From: Rhodeus uyekii
Lineage: Eukaryota > Chordata > Actinopteri > Cypriniformes > Acheilognathidae
DNA: 64,000 nucleotides
Reading direction: 5' to 3'
Assembly: GCA_037043235.1 (NCBI GenBank)
Contig: JAWRVZ010000016.1
Coordinates: 4,757,001-4,821,000 of the forward strand
The position numbers were made by a program, and so were the translations under genes. Shown one piece after another: positions 22,401 to 36,400 of the stretch (position 1 is the stretch's first letter; every line of letters starts with the position of its first letter). The notes below the pieces were generated by a model. The model ran no database searches and had not been told where the DNA came from. It saw only the letters and a list, made by a program, of their open reading frames with translations.

Positions 22401-25400
22401 TGGAGGAAGAGAGGACAGGCACACAATCCATGTTGCTTGAGGTCGAGTGTAAGGTTTCCACAGTCAGTGATGGTTTGGGTGCCATGTCATCTGCTGGTGT
22501 TGGTACACTGTGTTTTTACATCTGGTATTTTAGTGTCACTTTTGTCCACCTTTTACCACTTTTGTGCTAATTTCTTTATGGGAAGTGTCAGTGGGTGGAA
22601 ATGTGCCTATGATTTTTCAGATCTTTTGATCTAATGGACGAAATAAGCTCATGCAATTTACATAGGAACACACCCAGAGAAAACAGAAGAACATGGCATC
22701 AGCTTTCGTTTCTTCTCTGACAGCTGCAAAATGAAATCAGGAACCGTGAGAGAACATTGTTCTTGGTACGCTTTTTATCTTCAAACCAAGCTTGGGTCTT
22801 TAGCCAACAAAGTTTAAACCAAGTCTGGCTTAGCACACTTCCCGTTATGTTTATTCATTAGGTGAAGGCAGTCTTTTGTGGCTGTTCCAACACATTTGAC
22901 CACACGAGTGTTTACACTATGAAAGCAATCTGGTCGTAGGCTTATATATTCCTCCTAAACATCGCTCACAGCAGTGAAGGTGGCACCTGGATGTTCACTA
23001 ACAGTAAATCGCTACAAAGGTAGTTTACAACTTTGTTTTACCCCTAAGCAGAGAACAAAAAAGTGCCTCCTAGTGAATAGGACTTGAGTATGTTTCACGC
23101 AATGCCTAATTGTATTGTACGCTTATTCAGCAGTTGTGTAAAAACAACAGCACACTTCCAGTCATATCAACAAATGAATTGTTTGTAATTGCTGCTTTTG
23201 AGAGCAACTTACAGAAAATGACCAAAACAATCCAAAGCACGCATTAAGTACCATCAGGAACATGAAACGTGTTGTAGTTTCACCGTACAGTGTTGATGTA
23301 CATGGCAGAAGCGCTGCAGCTGCCTAACGTTTTAATTGTGTGTTAGAAATGCTCTAATAGTCTGTTTAGGTTCCAGCGCTGTGTAAATATTGTGAGGTGC
23401 AATGAGAGCTTCCTCACTTCCTGTAAAGCACTACAGCACAGGACGTTTTGTCCCTGTCAATGTTGTAATTGCAGGCTTGATCCAATAAATTAGTGCAGCC
23501 CCCTTTGTGCTTCACTGCTCCCCCATTACACATGCGATTCCAAGCCGTCTCATTCTCTCGCTCTCGCTCTTCTGAGATGGCCAGAAGTGGTTTCTAATTT
23601 TTGTAACATATATTTTTCGTGAATGGAGCATTAATGGGTGCTGCGCTCTTGTTACCATGAGAACAGCTCGTAGAGAGTGGTGTGTTGGTTGTATAGTGAG
23701 CACTGGCAGATCTGTCTCTATTACTTGACAACCAGATTTAATTACTGATGATATTAGACAGGGAAGGTGGTTTAAAGCTGACAACTAAGAATCGACTGGC
23801 TCTAAAACAGCCTACTTTCTTTGCAGGTACAACGAGTTGTTGTTCATCATAGACACGTGCCAGGGGGCCTCCATGTATGAGAGGTTTTACTCGCCGAATC
23901 TCATGGCTTTGGCCAGCAGCCAAGTGGGAGAGGACTCGCTCTCAGTGAGTCAAACCTGATGCTCTTGATCTTCTGCACGGCTGAAAATAGCTGCGTTAAA
24001 GCTGTTGAATAACCTTTAAAAAACTTTTACATAAAAATGATACAAAATGGATTTTGGGGATCAAAATGATAGGAAATCACAGGGTTTCGGGATGTGAATG
24101 GGGTCTGGGATCAAACCTACATCCCCAAACAAGCACCAAGGCTTGGTGTGTCCCTATAAAGGGGGATGTTTCCATCAAACTTTATATGCAAATATATCTA
24201 GCTTTTCCATCAAATTTAATAAATGCCTGTTAAAATACGTTAAAACAGTTATTTTAAATTGCAATAATCTCAAAAAGGATCTGATTTACTTTATTTTTGA
24301 ACAAATAAATGTATACTTAGCGAGAATACCGACCCCAACCTTTTGAATAGTAGTGTATTTGAACATTTGCATCAGACCAACTACATGAGCCGTGTTTATC
24401 TTTTTAATGAAATTATTGATAAGTTATTGCTTTGTTTTCTATAATAAAGGAGAGACATTGAATTAACCTTAATGAAATTGTTTAAAACTAATCCAAAATG
24501 TTTTAAAATCAGAATTAATTCAAAATATTTGTTTTAAAATGTTTTAGTTTTTTTCAACGCATGTTAAAAATTGACAATTTTATTAAATTGATGCCCCAAT
24601 TCAATGAGATTATTTTATTTAATTGATTAAAATTAATGAATGACATAAATTTAAAGGACATTTTTGACTTTTTTTTTTCCTTTTAAAATCTTTATATCTT
24701 TAATATCTCTTAATACGTTTTTAGTATACCAATTGATTGCAAACATTTTACTTGACGTGAACGTAATACTCTACAATAGACTAGATTCCACATCTGTTGC
24801 AACATGATGCTCTCAAAATCCCTGAACATGAATAATTAATATAAATGTCAAACTATTAAGCTAGTATAGTAAATCGGGATTGGTTCACCTGTTTTATTTT
24901 GTCTTTCCAGCATCAGCCAGATTTGGCAATAGGGGTCCATTTGATGGACAAGTACACCTTCTACTTACTGGAGTTCCTGGAGGAAGTCCATCCGGCTAGC
25001 CAAGCCAACATGAATGATCTGGTATGTGCGTTTTGTGTTGGTACCTGTTTATAATTCCAGCCAAATAATAATGGGGAATGCAAATGCTTTAAGTCCTCAG
25101 TTTTTACTGTTTTTTTTTTCTGACCTCATAATTGGAAACTAGCTGTAAGGTCCTATAGGAGCACTCATCCACAATACTGGTATAAATTGAACTTAAAAAG
25201 CGCGGTCACAAAGACGTCCTGTTGCCTCAGATGAAAAGATCGGCCTTGCGGACCACAGGTCTCATAACACACCACTTTAAACAGAGCGACTAATAAAGGT
25301 GCGGGTCAAACGGCTTTGAAACAGTCAGGAGGGAGACCTTTTCTCTTAAGGCCTGGGCGAGCTTTAGTTTCTCTTCCATTCATCTGAGTGGTTGGAGTCC

Positions 25401-28400
25401 CACCAACTCCCACAATCCATTTTGATCTCTCCTGCCCTCCACATCCTCTCTGCTTGGCACAGCGCTTCCCAGATCAAACAGGTCCAACAACAGCCTCTTT
25501 TCTGGTGCTTTTTTGTTCTCCCTCTCTCTCTCTGTCTCTCTCTTTCCCCATTCTACTGCATTAGCAGTGATATTATTGATTTCCCGTGGGAGAAAGAGAG
25601 AGGTTTTAATGTTGATAGAAATGGGCCACTTGATCTTTCATGAATGATCTCTCACATGAATGAGCTCTCTTTCACTCTCATCATCAGAAAGATTGCAGAA
25701 TGTCTTTCTGGCTGTCACTGTGCACTGGGAGTTTTGATGGAAAATAATGCAGCTCTGTCGCCAAAGGTTCATTCGGCTTAATTCTGAAATTGCATCAAGT
25801 ATGCACTACTCTTGATGCAATAGTCTGTCATCAGACCGGTGGTTTCATTTTTTTTTGTTATACTATAAAAATCATTTTGTTCATTTGGAGAACAGAGACT
25901 ACAATTAAAAACTGAACGCGTTTGCTCAGTTCAGCGTGAGCCGAACGAGTCGCAGCACAGCTCAGCAGGAGTCAGATTTCATTTTTGATTTCAAAGCAAA
26001 ATGTAAAAGCGCCTATTAAACCCAGTGCTAATAGGGAAACTGCAAACACTAATGAGGCAATCTGTAAACTTTGCCTGATGAAGGTGACAGCATCCAAAGG
26101 CAACACTTCTAATTTACACACACATCAAGTGCACCATTTGACATTTCTGCATTTGGCAGATGCCTTTATCCAAAGCGACTCGCATTGCATTCAAGGAACG
26201 CATTGAATCAGTTCTTGCTTTCCCTGGGATCGAACCCATGACCTTGGCGTTGTAAGCACCAATGCTCTACTGAAAGCTATGCAGCTACCATAAGAACGAG
26301 GCTGCCATGTTTGTGTTGTTCATTAAGAATAATAACAAACCCACCATTCATGCAATTGCCGGCCCTAATTTCTGCTAATTTTAAAGCAAAAGTAAAATGC
26401 GTGTGGCCGCATTCGTAAGCAACATGGAAAAAAACATCAATATATCCACTCCCACCCCCAGCAATACCGGGTTTGACGTACATCAATTAGCCAATGAGAA
26501 TTTTTTTTTCTGTCAAATCCAAATCGCGGTTCACCTATCGCGCACTCGGTACATCGCAGATTTATAAATATATGTAAATCTACATCGCGGACTCCTCTTT
26601 ATATTGCGGGTTTCTGAGGGCAGATACGTCTTGTATTAATAAAATGATTCATTCGTTGCTGTTCCGAAATGTAATCGATGGTGCCATGCAGGTGTATAAG
26701 AACATCCTTACACAAGAGAATAAACCGTGTCACCAACTGCCGATCACTCTGTTCCTTGCGCAAAAACAAAACAAAAAACTCCCACTGGTACTCCTACAGT
26801 GGAAATGGAAGTTACGACGCTGGACGTCGAGATTTTGCAGCACCTTCCGAAGCGCCTGATGAAGCGGTGCTTTCAGAAGAGCTGGAGTAATGCAGTACAT
26901 TTTACCTCATCTTTTACGTAAAGCATGTAAAAGTAATTTTTAGTTTTAAAAATTGTTTAAGGGTTTACATAAGACTGTTTGGAGGATTTATAATTGTTGA
27001 GAGGGTTTACAAAAGCTCAAATTAAGATAAAAAAAGAAAAATGATGAAAAGATTTACTGTAGATTTATATATCTAGGCTACTTCGTGGTTTTTCAGCTAT
27101 CTGAGGGATTACCGTATACACTTGCCTCTTAACTGGATGTAATGTCGTTTTGAAATCTTTAAAAGTCAAGTTTGGTTGATTGTCATTAAGTAGATGCAGT
27201 GATGCCTAATCCCAAAGGTGTTTTCTGCGCTCTCTTCCACCCTCAATACTTACGACTGATGTGCCCTTGAGCAAGGCACAGAATCCCAATCGCAAACGAC
27301 TGCATACTGCTCCACGTATGTGTGCGTACACTTAGCAGTGTATGCGTGTGCTCTGTACCCGCTGTTCCTGATGTGTGTGTGCACTAGCTTGGATGGGTTA
27401 AATGCAGAGGACAATTTCTGAGTATGATTTACCACACTTGGCCTTCAAGTCATGTCATTTAAATCAATGCGTACCTCATTTAAAACTGAGTTTTGCCAGT
27501 CAAATAATGTATACATTTTAAATGTGTTCCAATATATAGTGTTGATATGGCAACCAGTAAATGCAGGGCCAGATTTACTAACAGCTTACGCCAACGCAAA
27601 CCCTCTTTTGGCATTAAAAAAACGTCTATCTGAATTTACTAAAGACATACTGTGAAAAATTTATACCGAAAAGGCTTGGACAGGGTTATTTTTGTGCATA
27701 TGCTTTTGAAGTAGATGCCTTTACAGATGCAAAATTTAGAAAGTGTTTAAATTAATGATTGGTATTTGCGGCTGTATTAAACCAGTTGCTAATTTGCACT
27801 GTTCTTGGCCGATTGCATTGGGCGTAATGAAATGCGTCTTTTTTTTTTTTTTTTTTTTACGCGTCGTCAGTAGATCACACGCATAAACTTTCCAATTGCT
27901 CGCTTACGCTAGTTTGTCCGGTTTAGTAAATCTGTCCCTTTTTTTGTCTTGCTAACATGTGTGGAAATGTGTGACCCTCTAACCCCTAATGGCTGCTGTA
28001 AGTTAAGCTTTCCCATCACAGGAATAATACCCATTTTAGAACATAATAAAATTGAAAACAGTTATTTTTTAAATTACAATACACAAAAATGCTATTTTTA
28101 CTGTGTTTTTGATTAAATAAATGCAGCCATTTTGAGCATAAGAGACTTCTTTCAAAAACATTTAGATATGTCTTTCCAACCTCAAATTTTTGAATGGTAG
28201 TGTACAGTCGGACGAAATATCACAATTCGCAATCATGCAAATCATTTATTTGTTAGCGTTTGTGCGGGATGATGAAGGCGAGGAGAACAGGATGAACAAA
28301 CTTCTCTTTATTGTTTAACTGAAAACATAAACATTTTAAATATGATACAAAAAGGCACACTTGTGCGAGAAACAGGGGAACATCCACACTCAACGAAACG

Positions 28401-31400
28401 TTGGTAACAACTGACCAAGACAAGAGAACCCATGAGGACTTTTATACAAGGGAAAATGGGGAACAGGTGACAAGACTAATGAGGGAAGGGATTGACGAGA
28501 CAGGTGAAGGAAAGGACACAGGAAGTGTGAAGAGACATTACAAGACTGTGATGATATTAATATATTTTCTAATGTATTAATATGTTAATAATGAAATGGC
28601 TGCACGCCGATGTTTTGATTTACGATGTCTTTCGTTTGACAGAAATATTGTTGGCCTTTAGGAGCTGTTGCTCATGAATTTTGTAAGCGTATTTAATGCA
28701 TTAATTCTCTAATGCTTTCATTTATCAAACATTTTTCGTTATTCGTTATTCTTATTTTGGGTAAATTGAATTAAATTACTCTGATTAGGTAGAAAGCCCC
28801 TTTTTAAAGCCGTTTACAGCGTTGCAGCCTAAACTACGCTGTCGTTATGGTTAGCTGAAATGCTTTGCATCAAATAAATCTTCTTAGTCTACATTACTGG
28901 TCTTATTGTGCATTATTCATATATGCAGATGTGCAGAAACAAATGGTTCCTCCATTTACCAGTCAGGAACTCGGTTCCCACCAGGTCAAAAATTCCATTC
29001 TCTCCACAATCAACTGCTAAGCCACATTTAGGTCTGGCTCCATTCTGATACAGAAACCCAGACATTTTTGAATCTCATTGAATATTCAGTTTCGCTCTGA
29101 AATATGTCACATTATGGAAGTGTGAAATGTAATGTGAATGCAATTTAATGTCAACTTGAAATTGAAAATGCTGACCTACTCGCACACACACCTCGTTCCA
29201 GATGGACAGAATTGGGTCTTAAAATATTTCATCCTAGGGTCATACTAAAAAGGATGATTTAGAGCTTAGAGTGGATTAAAAATAAAGGTCCCAAATTACA
29301 ATGTATTAAATGTTTAGATAGGAACACATAGGGAAACAAATGCTTAATCATTTGGGATTTAACCTATAAAGAGTCAAATTAATTAAATTTGTTTCATTTT
29401 TTTTTTACATAAAAACCTCCATTAATGATCATCCCACTTTTTAACGGCTTTTAGAGCCGATCCACACAGAATGCGATTTTGTCGTTAAAAATGCGAGACG
29501 CTGTTTAATGGAAAAAGACACAAGTTCTAGAGACACAAATTGTACTACTTTTAACTTGAGTGCTGCGTTTTTAGAACAACGTGTCATGCGCGAGAGACTG
29601 CAAAAGACGCGAGACCCGAGTGCACGAGTTAAAGACGTCCATCTGGAGCTTATTTACATTGAAAAGCTATGGAGAACTGGCACAGTGAAATAGAAAAATG
29701 TGTTCTGTGTAAACGGCCCCTTATTGTGTTTCAAGCCCATTTTCTTGTGATCATCTTGTGAATTCTCTAACATATTAATGATACTTTCCTGCACCGCATA
29801 GCTGGATGTGTGCAAAAAGATGTTATTTAAATGGTAATTTTTGTTCTTTTTCTTTGTATTCATTTCTGACAGCTTCCAATAAACTGCAAAACCATTTGGG
29901 AATGAATGCGCTCTTAGAATTTGGCAACCCATAATTAATCTCTTTGTTTGTGTGCCTCAGTCTCGTTTGACTGATATTTGCGTGTTTGTTTTCCAGTTTA
30001 AGGTGTGCCCGCAAAGTCAGTGTGTGTCCACTCCTGGCCACCGTACTGACCTGTTCCAGAGAGATCCGGGGAGTGTCCTCATCACTGACTTTTTCGGAAG
30101 TGTTCGTAAAGTGGAGATCACCAAAGACATCATCAATCTGACATCCCCTTTAGAGCCGCCAAAGCAGAGGTTAGTGGAACACAGTCGTTAGTCTCTAAAT
30201 TAGCTTCAATACTACTGTTTCCTGGAAAAATGCAATGAATCTAATGTAGTTAATTGATTAAATTAGCCCATTCAGTACGCTTATACAATCCAGTTGGCTT
30301 ATACTGCCTTTATAGTCATTGAAAGCTTAATACTAATAGAAATGAATTTGGGCATGAGGATAATGCAATTTCCTATTCATCGGGTCTGTGTATTTAAGGG
30401 ACTGACTATTCGGATAGGCTAAATGATGTGAGTACAGATCTGTTATTGTTTTATGTTGTTTAATACCCCTAGGCTAACTGTTAAAATTAATTTTATTAAT
30501 GCACTTTTATCAAAAAATATTCTGAACTCAAAACTTCCTTGTTAATCCAAAAACAGCTTTTATTGAAACCGGAGTTTGTCACATTATGAGGTTATAGTGC
30601 AAGATCAGCGGGCGCTTCTACATCTTCAGCCCCCGCCCACTGCTACAACGGCACATCTTTAGCTCCGCCCACTGCTACAACGGCACATCTTTAGCTCCGC
30701 CCTCTGCTACAACGGCACATCTTTAGCTCCGCCCTCTGCTACAACGGCACATCTTTAGCTCCGCCCACTGCTACAACGGCACATCTTTAGCTCCGCCCTC
30801 TGCTACAACGGCACATCTTTAGCTCCGCCCACTGCAACAACGGCACATCTTTAGCTCCGCCCACTGCTACAACGGCACATCTTTAGCTCCGCCCACTGCT
30901 ACAACGGCACATCTTTAGCTCCGCCCACTGCTAAACCGGCACATCTTTAGCTCCGCCCACTGCTAAACCGGCACATCTTTAGCCCCCGGCCACTGCTAAA
31001 CCGGCACATCTTTAGCTCCGCCCACTGCTACAACGGCACTTCTTTAGCCCCCGCCCACTGCTAAACCGGCACATCTTTAGCTCCGCCCACTGCTACAACG
31101 GCACATCTTTAGCCCCCGCCCACTGCTAAACCGGCACATCTTTAGCTCCGCCCACTGCTAAACCGGCACATCTTTAGCTCCGCCCACTGCTAAACCGGCA
31201 CATCTTTAGCTCCGCCCACTGCTAAACCGGCACATCTTTAGCCCCCGCCCACTGCTAAACCGGCACATCTTTAGCCCCCGCCCACTGCTAAACCGGCACA
31301 TCTTTAGCTCCGCCCACTGCTAAACCGGCACATCTTTAGCCCCCGGCCACTGCTAAACCGGCACATCTTTAGCTCCGCCCACTGCTACAACGGCACTTCT

Positions 31401-33385
31401 TTAGTCCCCGCCCACTGCTAAACCGGCACATCTTTAGCTCCGCCCACTGCTACAACGGCACATCTTTAGCTCCGCCCACTGCTACAACGGCACATCTTTA
31501 GCTCCGCCCACTGCTAAACCGGCACATCTTTAGCTCCGCCCACTGCTAAACCGGCACATCTTTAGCTCCGCCCACTGCTAAACGGCACATCTTTAGCTCC
31601 GCCCACTGCTAAACCGGCACATCTTTAGCTCCGCCCACTGCTAAACCGGCACATCTTTAGCCCCCGCCCACTGCTAAACCGGCACATCTTTAGCTCCGCC
31701 CACTGTTAAACCGGCACATCTTTAGCCCCCGGCCACTGCTAAACCGGCACATCTTTAGCTCCGCCCACTGCTACAACGGCACTTCTTTAGTCCCCGCCCA
31801 CTGCTAAACCGGCACATCTTTAGCTCCGCCCACTGCTACAACGGCACATCTTTAGCTCCGCCCACTGCTACAACGGCACATCTTTAGCTCCGCCCACTGC
31901 TAAACCGGCACATCTTTAGCTCCGCCCACTGCTAAACCGGCACTTCTTTAGTCCCCGCCCACTGCTAAACCGGCACATCTTTAGCTCCGCCCACTGCTAA
32001 ACCGGCACATCTTTAGCCCCCGCCCACTGCTACAACGGCACGTCTTTAGCCCCGCCCACTGGTGTATTAGTGAGATAATAATTATTAATTATATTCAGAA
32101 ATTGCAAACAAGATTTATATAATGATGTCTATAGAAATTTATATTCCAAGTAATTTATTGATTTAATATTCATATCAGTTTGAATTTACTGAGACAAATG
32201 AATGAAACTAAATAAGAGATGAAAATAACTTGTTTGATAGTCGCATCATTATGAAAGACCGTTAATTGAGTAAAGCATTTATAGAGATGAGACAATTATT
32301 TAGTATAGTAGTGCATACTTTTGATTTTGTGTTTTATACTACAGTATATACTTTTATACTTTATACTAAAAATGCTGATATTGCAATTTCTGAGATTAGA
32401 ACTGAGTTTAGGTAGTTTACACTTGCTTGTAAAAATTGCAATTACTGTAATGTTTGTAATTGCAAGAATGAATAATTATTTATATACATTATGAAAAATT
32501 CCCTTTAAGTGTTGCCGTTTATTTTTCTCCCCTCCATTGTTTGAACATTCAAATTTGTTTTATTCACCAAAAATGTTCAACCTCAAACTCTAAACTCAAC
32601 ATTCAACACAAATGTAAAATCTATTAAATGTTTTAAAACTTTTTACATCTGACGTTTTGCATGTACTCGTTTTGAAAGCATAGCCTTCAAAGATAATCAC
32701 TGTTGCACGTCCTGATTTTGCTGAGCTGCACACGTTCCTGGTTCAGCATGTTTTATTGATCCTGCTGCAATAATCCTGTCCGAAAATTTTGTCCTGTCCT
32801 TAAAATCAGAGGGAAATGATGGTGAATAACACAGATGTAGAAGCACTCTAAACTTGACATAAGCTGTAAACTTGTCTCTCAGATCTGAATGTTGTTCAAG
32901 GATCAACAAAGATGATGTTACCAGGTTCTGTTATCATGTCCTCACGGCTTAAACACATTTAACACACGGTCCCCATGTGAACACTAGTGCGCAGAATTAT
33001 TCATAGCATTCAGAACCTCACTGTGAATAAAGTAGCTGAAAATGGGTCCAAACAAAGGAACTGTACAAGTGGGATCAGGCCAATGAGAACATCCGTCTTT
33101 GAAGAGATTGGATGACCTTTTCTGAGTTTAGCTTGAAGGAATATCAAATGTGAATAGGAGCAGGAAAATTGTGCGAGCATCTAAATCGCTGGATTAGAAT
33201 AAATGGGATTTTTATTTAATGTTTTTACATTCATCATACAAAATATATTTTCCTAGTAATGCATTTTTTTGTTTTAATTATGTCCCCCTTTTTTTACCCC
33301 AAAATACAAGCACTAACAAATATTATGGCATAATAATTATATTAATGATAGCACAAAATTAAAATTGTTCAGAAATGGTTTATTT

Positions 33386-33474
<89 letters not shown>

Positions 33475-36400
33475 TTTTATTATTTTTTTTTTTACTTATA
33501 TTTTACTTGAATTTTTTGGATGTTTACCATAGAAAAATTTACATATAAAGTCTGAATTAAATTGAAAATATATATTTTAGATTTAGATTTAGATTCAACT
33601 TTATTGTCATTACACAAGTACAGGTACAAGGCAACGAAATGCAGTTTAGGTCTAACCAGAAGTGCAATAGCAGCAAGTGCAGGATATATACAATGGTTGC
33701 ATAAGTGCAGGATATGGAGATGTACAGGATTTACAGGTAATATGTACAATGAATATAAATATACAGATGGTTATTACTATAACAGGTGAGTGTGTGCTAT
33801 AAATATAATTACAGGTGTCTATAAACAGCATTTACAGGTGAATATGTGCTATAAATGTAAATGTATATACAGATGTCTCTAACTATAACAGAGTTTTACA
33901 GGTAGATGTATACAATTGTTAGCTTAAGGTGAGCATTAAATTTAAGGTAGTGCAATGAGCATGGACAGTGCAAATAAGTGAGATGCGAAATGTAAACAGA
34001 TTTTACAGATGCGAAAATCTAGATTTTACTAGATTTTTTTGGATGTTTACTGTAGAAAAATATACATATAAAGTCTGAATGAAATTGAAAATATATGTTT
34101 TAAATGGTGTATAATTGTGAGCTTTTTAGTTTTGATCCTTGCATATCAAGAGCATTTGCAGGCACTGTGTTTTGAAACATGTTGGCCACAAGATGGCAGT
34201 AGTATTTCTTGGTTTACTAATCTAAAAAAGAAAAAAAGACTCTCTGCCATCAGACTAATCTGTAATGCAGTCAGTGTGTGGATGAGGCTAGATAAATACA
34301 TTAGATTTCCAGCATCATAGCAAAGTGAATTAGCTTTATCTACTGTAGCTGTATTGGAGTAGCAGCAGCACATATGATTAAAATCACATTGCATTTGGAC
34401 CTAAAATGAAACTACAATACATTTTTGTGCTTTTGAGAAGAAAGCCTGTTTTTTTTTTTACTGATTGCATAATTATTTCATTATTCACTGTTACAAACCA
34501 GATCATGTAAACATAATTATACCTTTTTTCCCCCCCTAATCTTCAAATATAGTTTATATCTAATAATTATATAAAAGCCATAGGTTTTTCATTCAGGTTT
34601 TCCACACCTTATGTCCACTCAATTATTATTGTTTGTTACTGGAAAAACAGCGTTATTATATTAGCGTGAGAAAGAAAAACAGCCTACTGTTTAAACTTAT
34701 CATTATTCTTAGCAAAAATCTCCTTGGTTTTCAAGCTACAAACACCAAATTCGCCGCAGACCTCAGACCGGTTCTGACTCGGGTTGTGCTATTTTTTCAT
34801 ACAGATCTGACTGAAGATTAAAAATGAAAATTGTCTTATGCTTTCAATGAGGGGTTGAGGAATTTTACACATAAACTATAATGGAGTATTTCAGCTTCAA
34901 AGCCTAGCAACGATCTTGAGACATGCTAGAAAATATGTCATATGTTAATTTGTTAGCAACATGCTAATCAATGTTAAATCATGTTAGTGACATGTTAGAG
35001 CTTGTTAGCAACATGCTAATTAATGTGAGTAACATGTTAAATAATTTTAAATCCTATTGCTAATTAATCACATGCCAATTCATGTTAACAACATGCTAAT
35101 TCGCATTATGTAATGATAGCAATATGCTAAACCATGCTAGCAACATGCTAATTCATGTTGGAAACAATTAAATCATCTTAGTAACATGCTAATTCATATT
35201 AACAAAATGTTAATTCATGCTAGCTACATGCTAAATCATTATATATCATTCAGCTACCTAATCTTGACTTAAAGCTTTTAAAACTACTTAAAAAACTTTC
35301 TGATTTTTAACTTAAAAAACTTTCTGGACTTTATCAAGCAAACTGCAAAGTTTATGAACTTTACTCATTTAGTTATTGTTTGAAACCCAAGTTGTTCATT
35401 TTGAATGGGTCAGACTACCAGTTGTTCATGTTTTTATTGTCATTCTGTGTTCACAGAACGAAATTTCGACGCAATAGCTCATAACAACAGTACATTTAAA
35501 AAACATTTCACATTAAAATTAAAAAGAGTTGAGCAGTCTGACGGCCATGGGATTAAAGCTATTGCCGAACCTGCTTGACCGGCATCTGCACCATCATTTC
35601 TAATACTTCTCACTGAAAGTTTACTCTTTTTGAATACAGTTATATAATGTAATATAATAAAATCAACGAATTACATGATCATATGATGAATAAATAATTA
35701 ATTGATAAGTAAATAATATGAGATCAGTAATTTCTGAAATGCTGCAGAACGCTGATCATTTTCACTAAGCATCGTGTGAATTGTCCTTCCTCTGATATTT
35801 TACATTTTCAATGTTAATAATTGGATCACATGCATGTGTAAGCAGTATGATGATCACACTAAGTTTGGGATCAGATCATTTTAAAAGAGGGTTAGTTAAA
35901 TTACATTTTATTTTTAGAGAAAATAATAATTTTTAGGGTGCATTAATTGATTAAAAGTGGGAATTTCAAACCCCGCCTGTCTTATCTATCCGTCTGAATT
36001 TAATTCACATTAAACGAAAATTAGTCTCAACATTTAGTATGTTAAAAAAATACTGAATATAAAAATATAAATTATTCAAATAAAACTCCTCTGGTTGTTT
36101 AGGGTGAAGTCTTCTGTCACGTTTTGAGTTTTTCTTCTCCGACGTTTGGAGTTTATTTTTGATTGTTTTTCTGTTCTGTTCTGAGTCTCATTGTTAATCT
36201 TGTCATCTGTTAATTAGTTCAGTTCTCCTCTGTTCTGCCTGTTTTTCACTATGGTTACAGATTGATTTGAGTCCTCAGTTCAGGTGTGTTTTGTTAATTA
36301 TCTCATCAGTTGCTTGTTTGCCCTCATGAATTTCGGTCTATTCCTGGCCCTGCATTGTTGTTGTTTGAGGTTAGTGTGTTTGTGCTTTCTTCAAGTTTAA

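Noticed and set aside
26140..26292. A functional tRNA gene on the minus strand
   Set aside because: Only box-like strings are present. The arms do not pair and the tail is that of a SINE.
30628..32060. A CRISPR-like array of regular repeats
   Set aside because: Units are contiguous with no unique spacers; this is a eukaryotic minisatellite.
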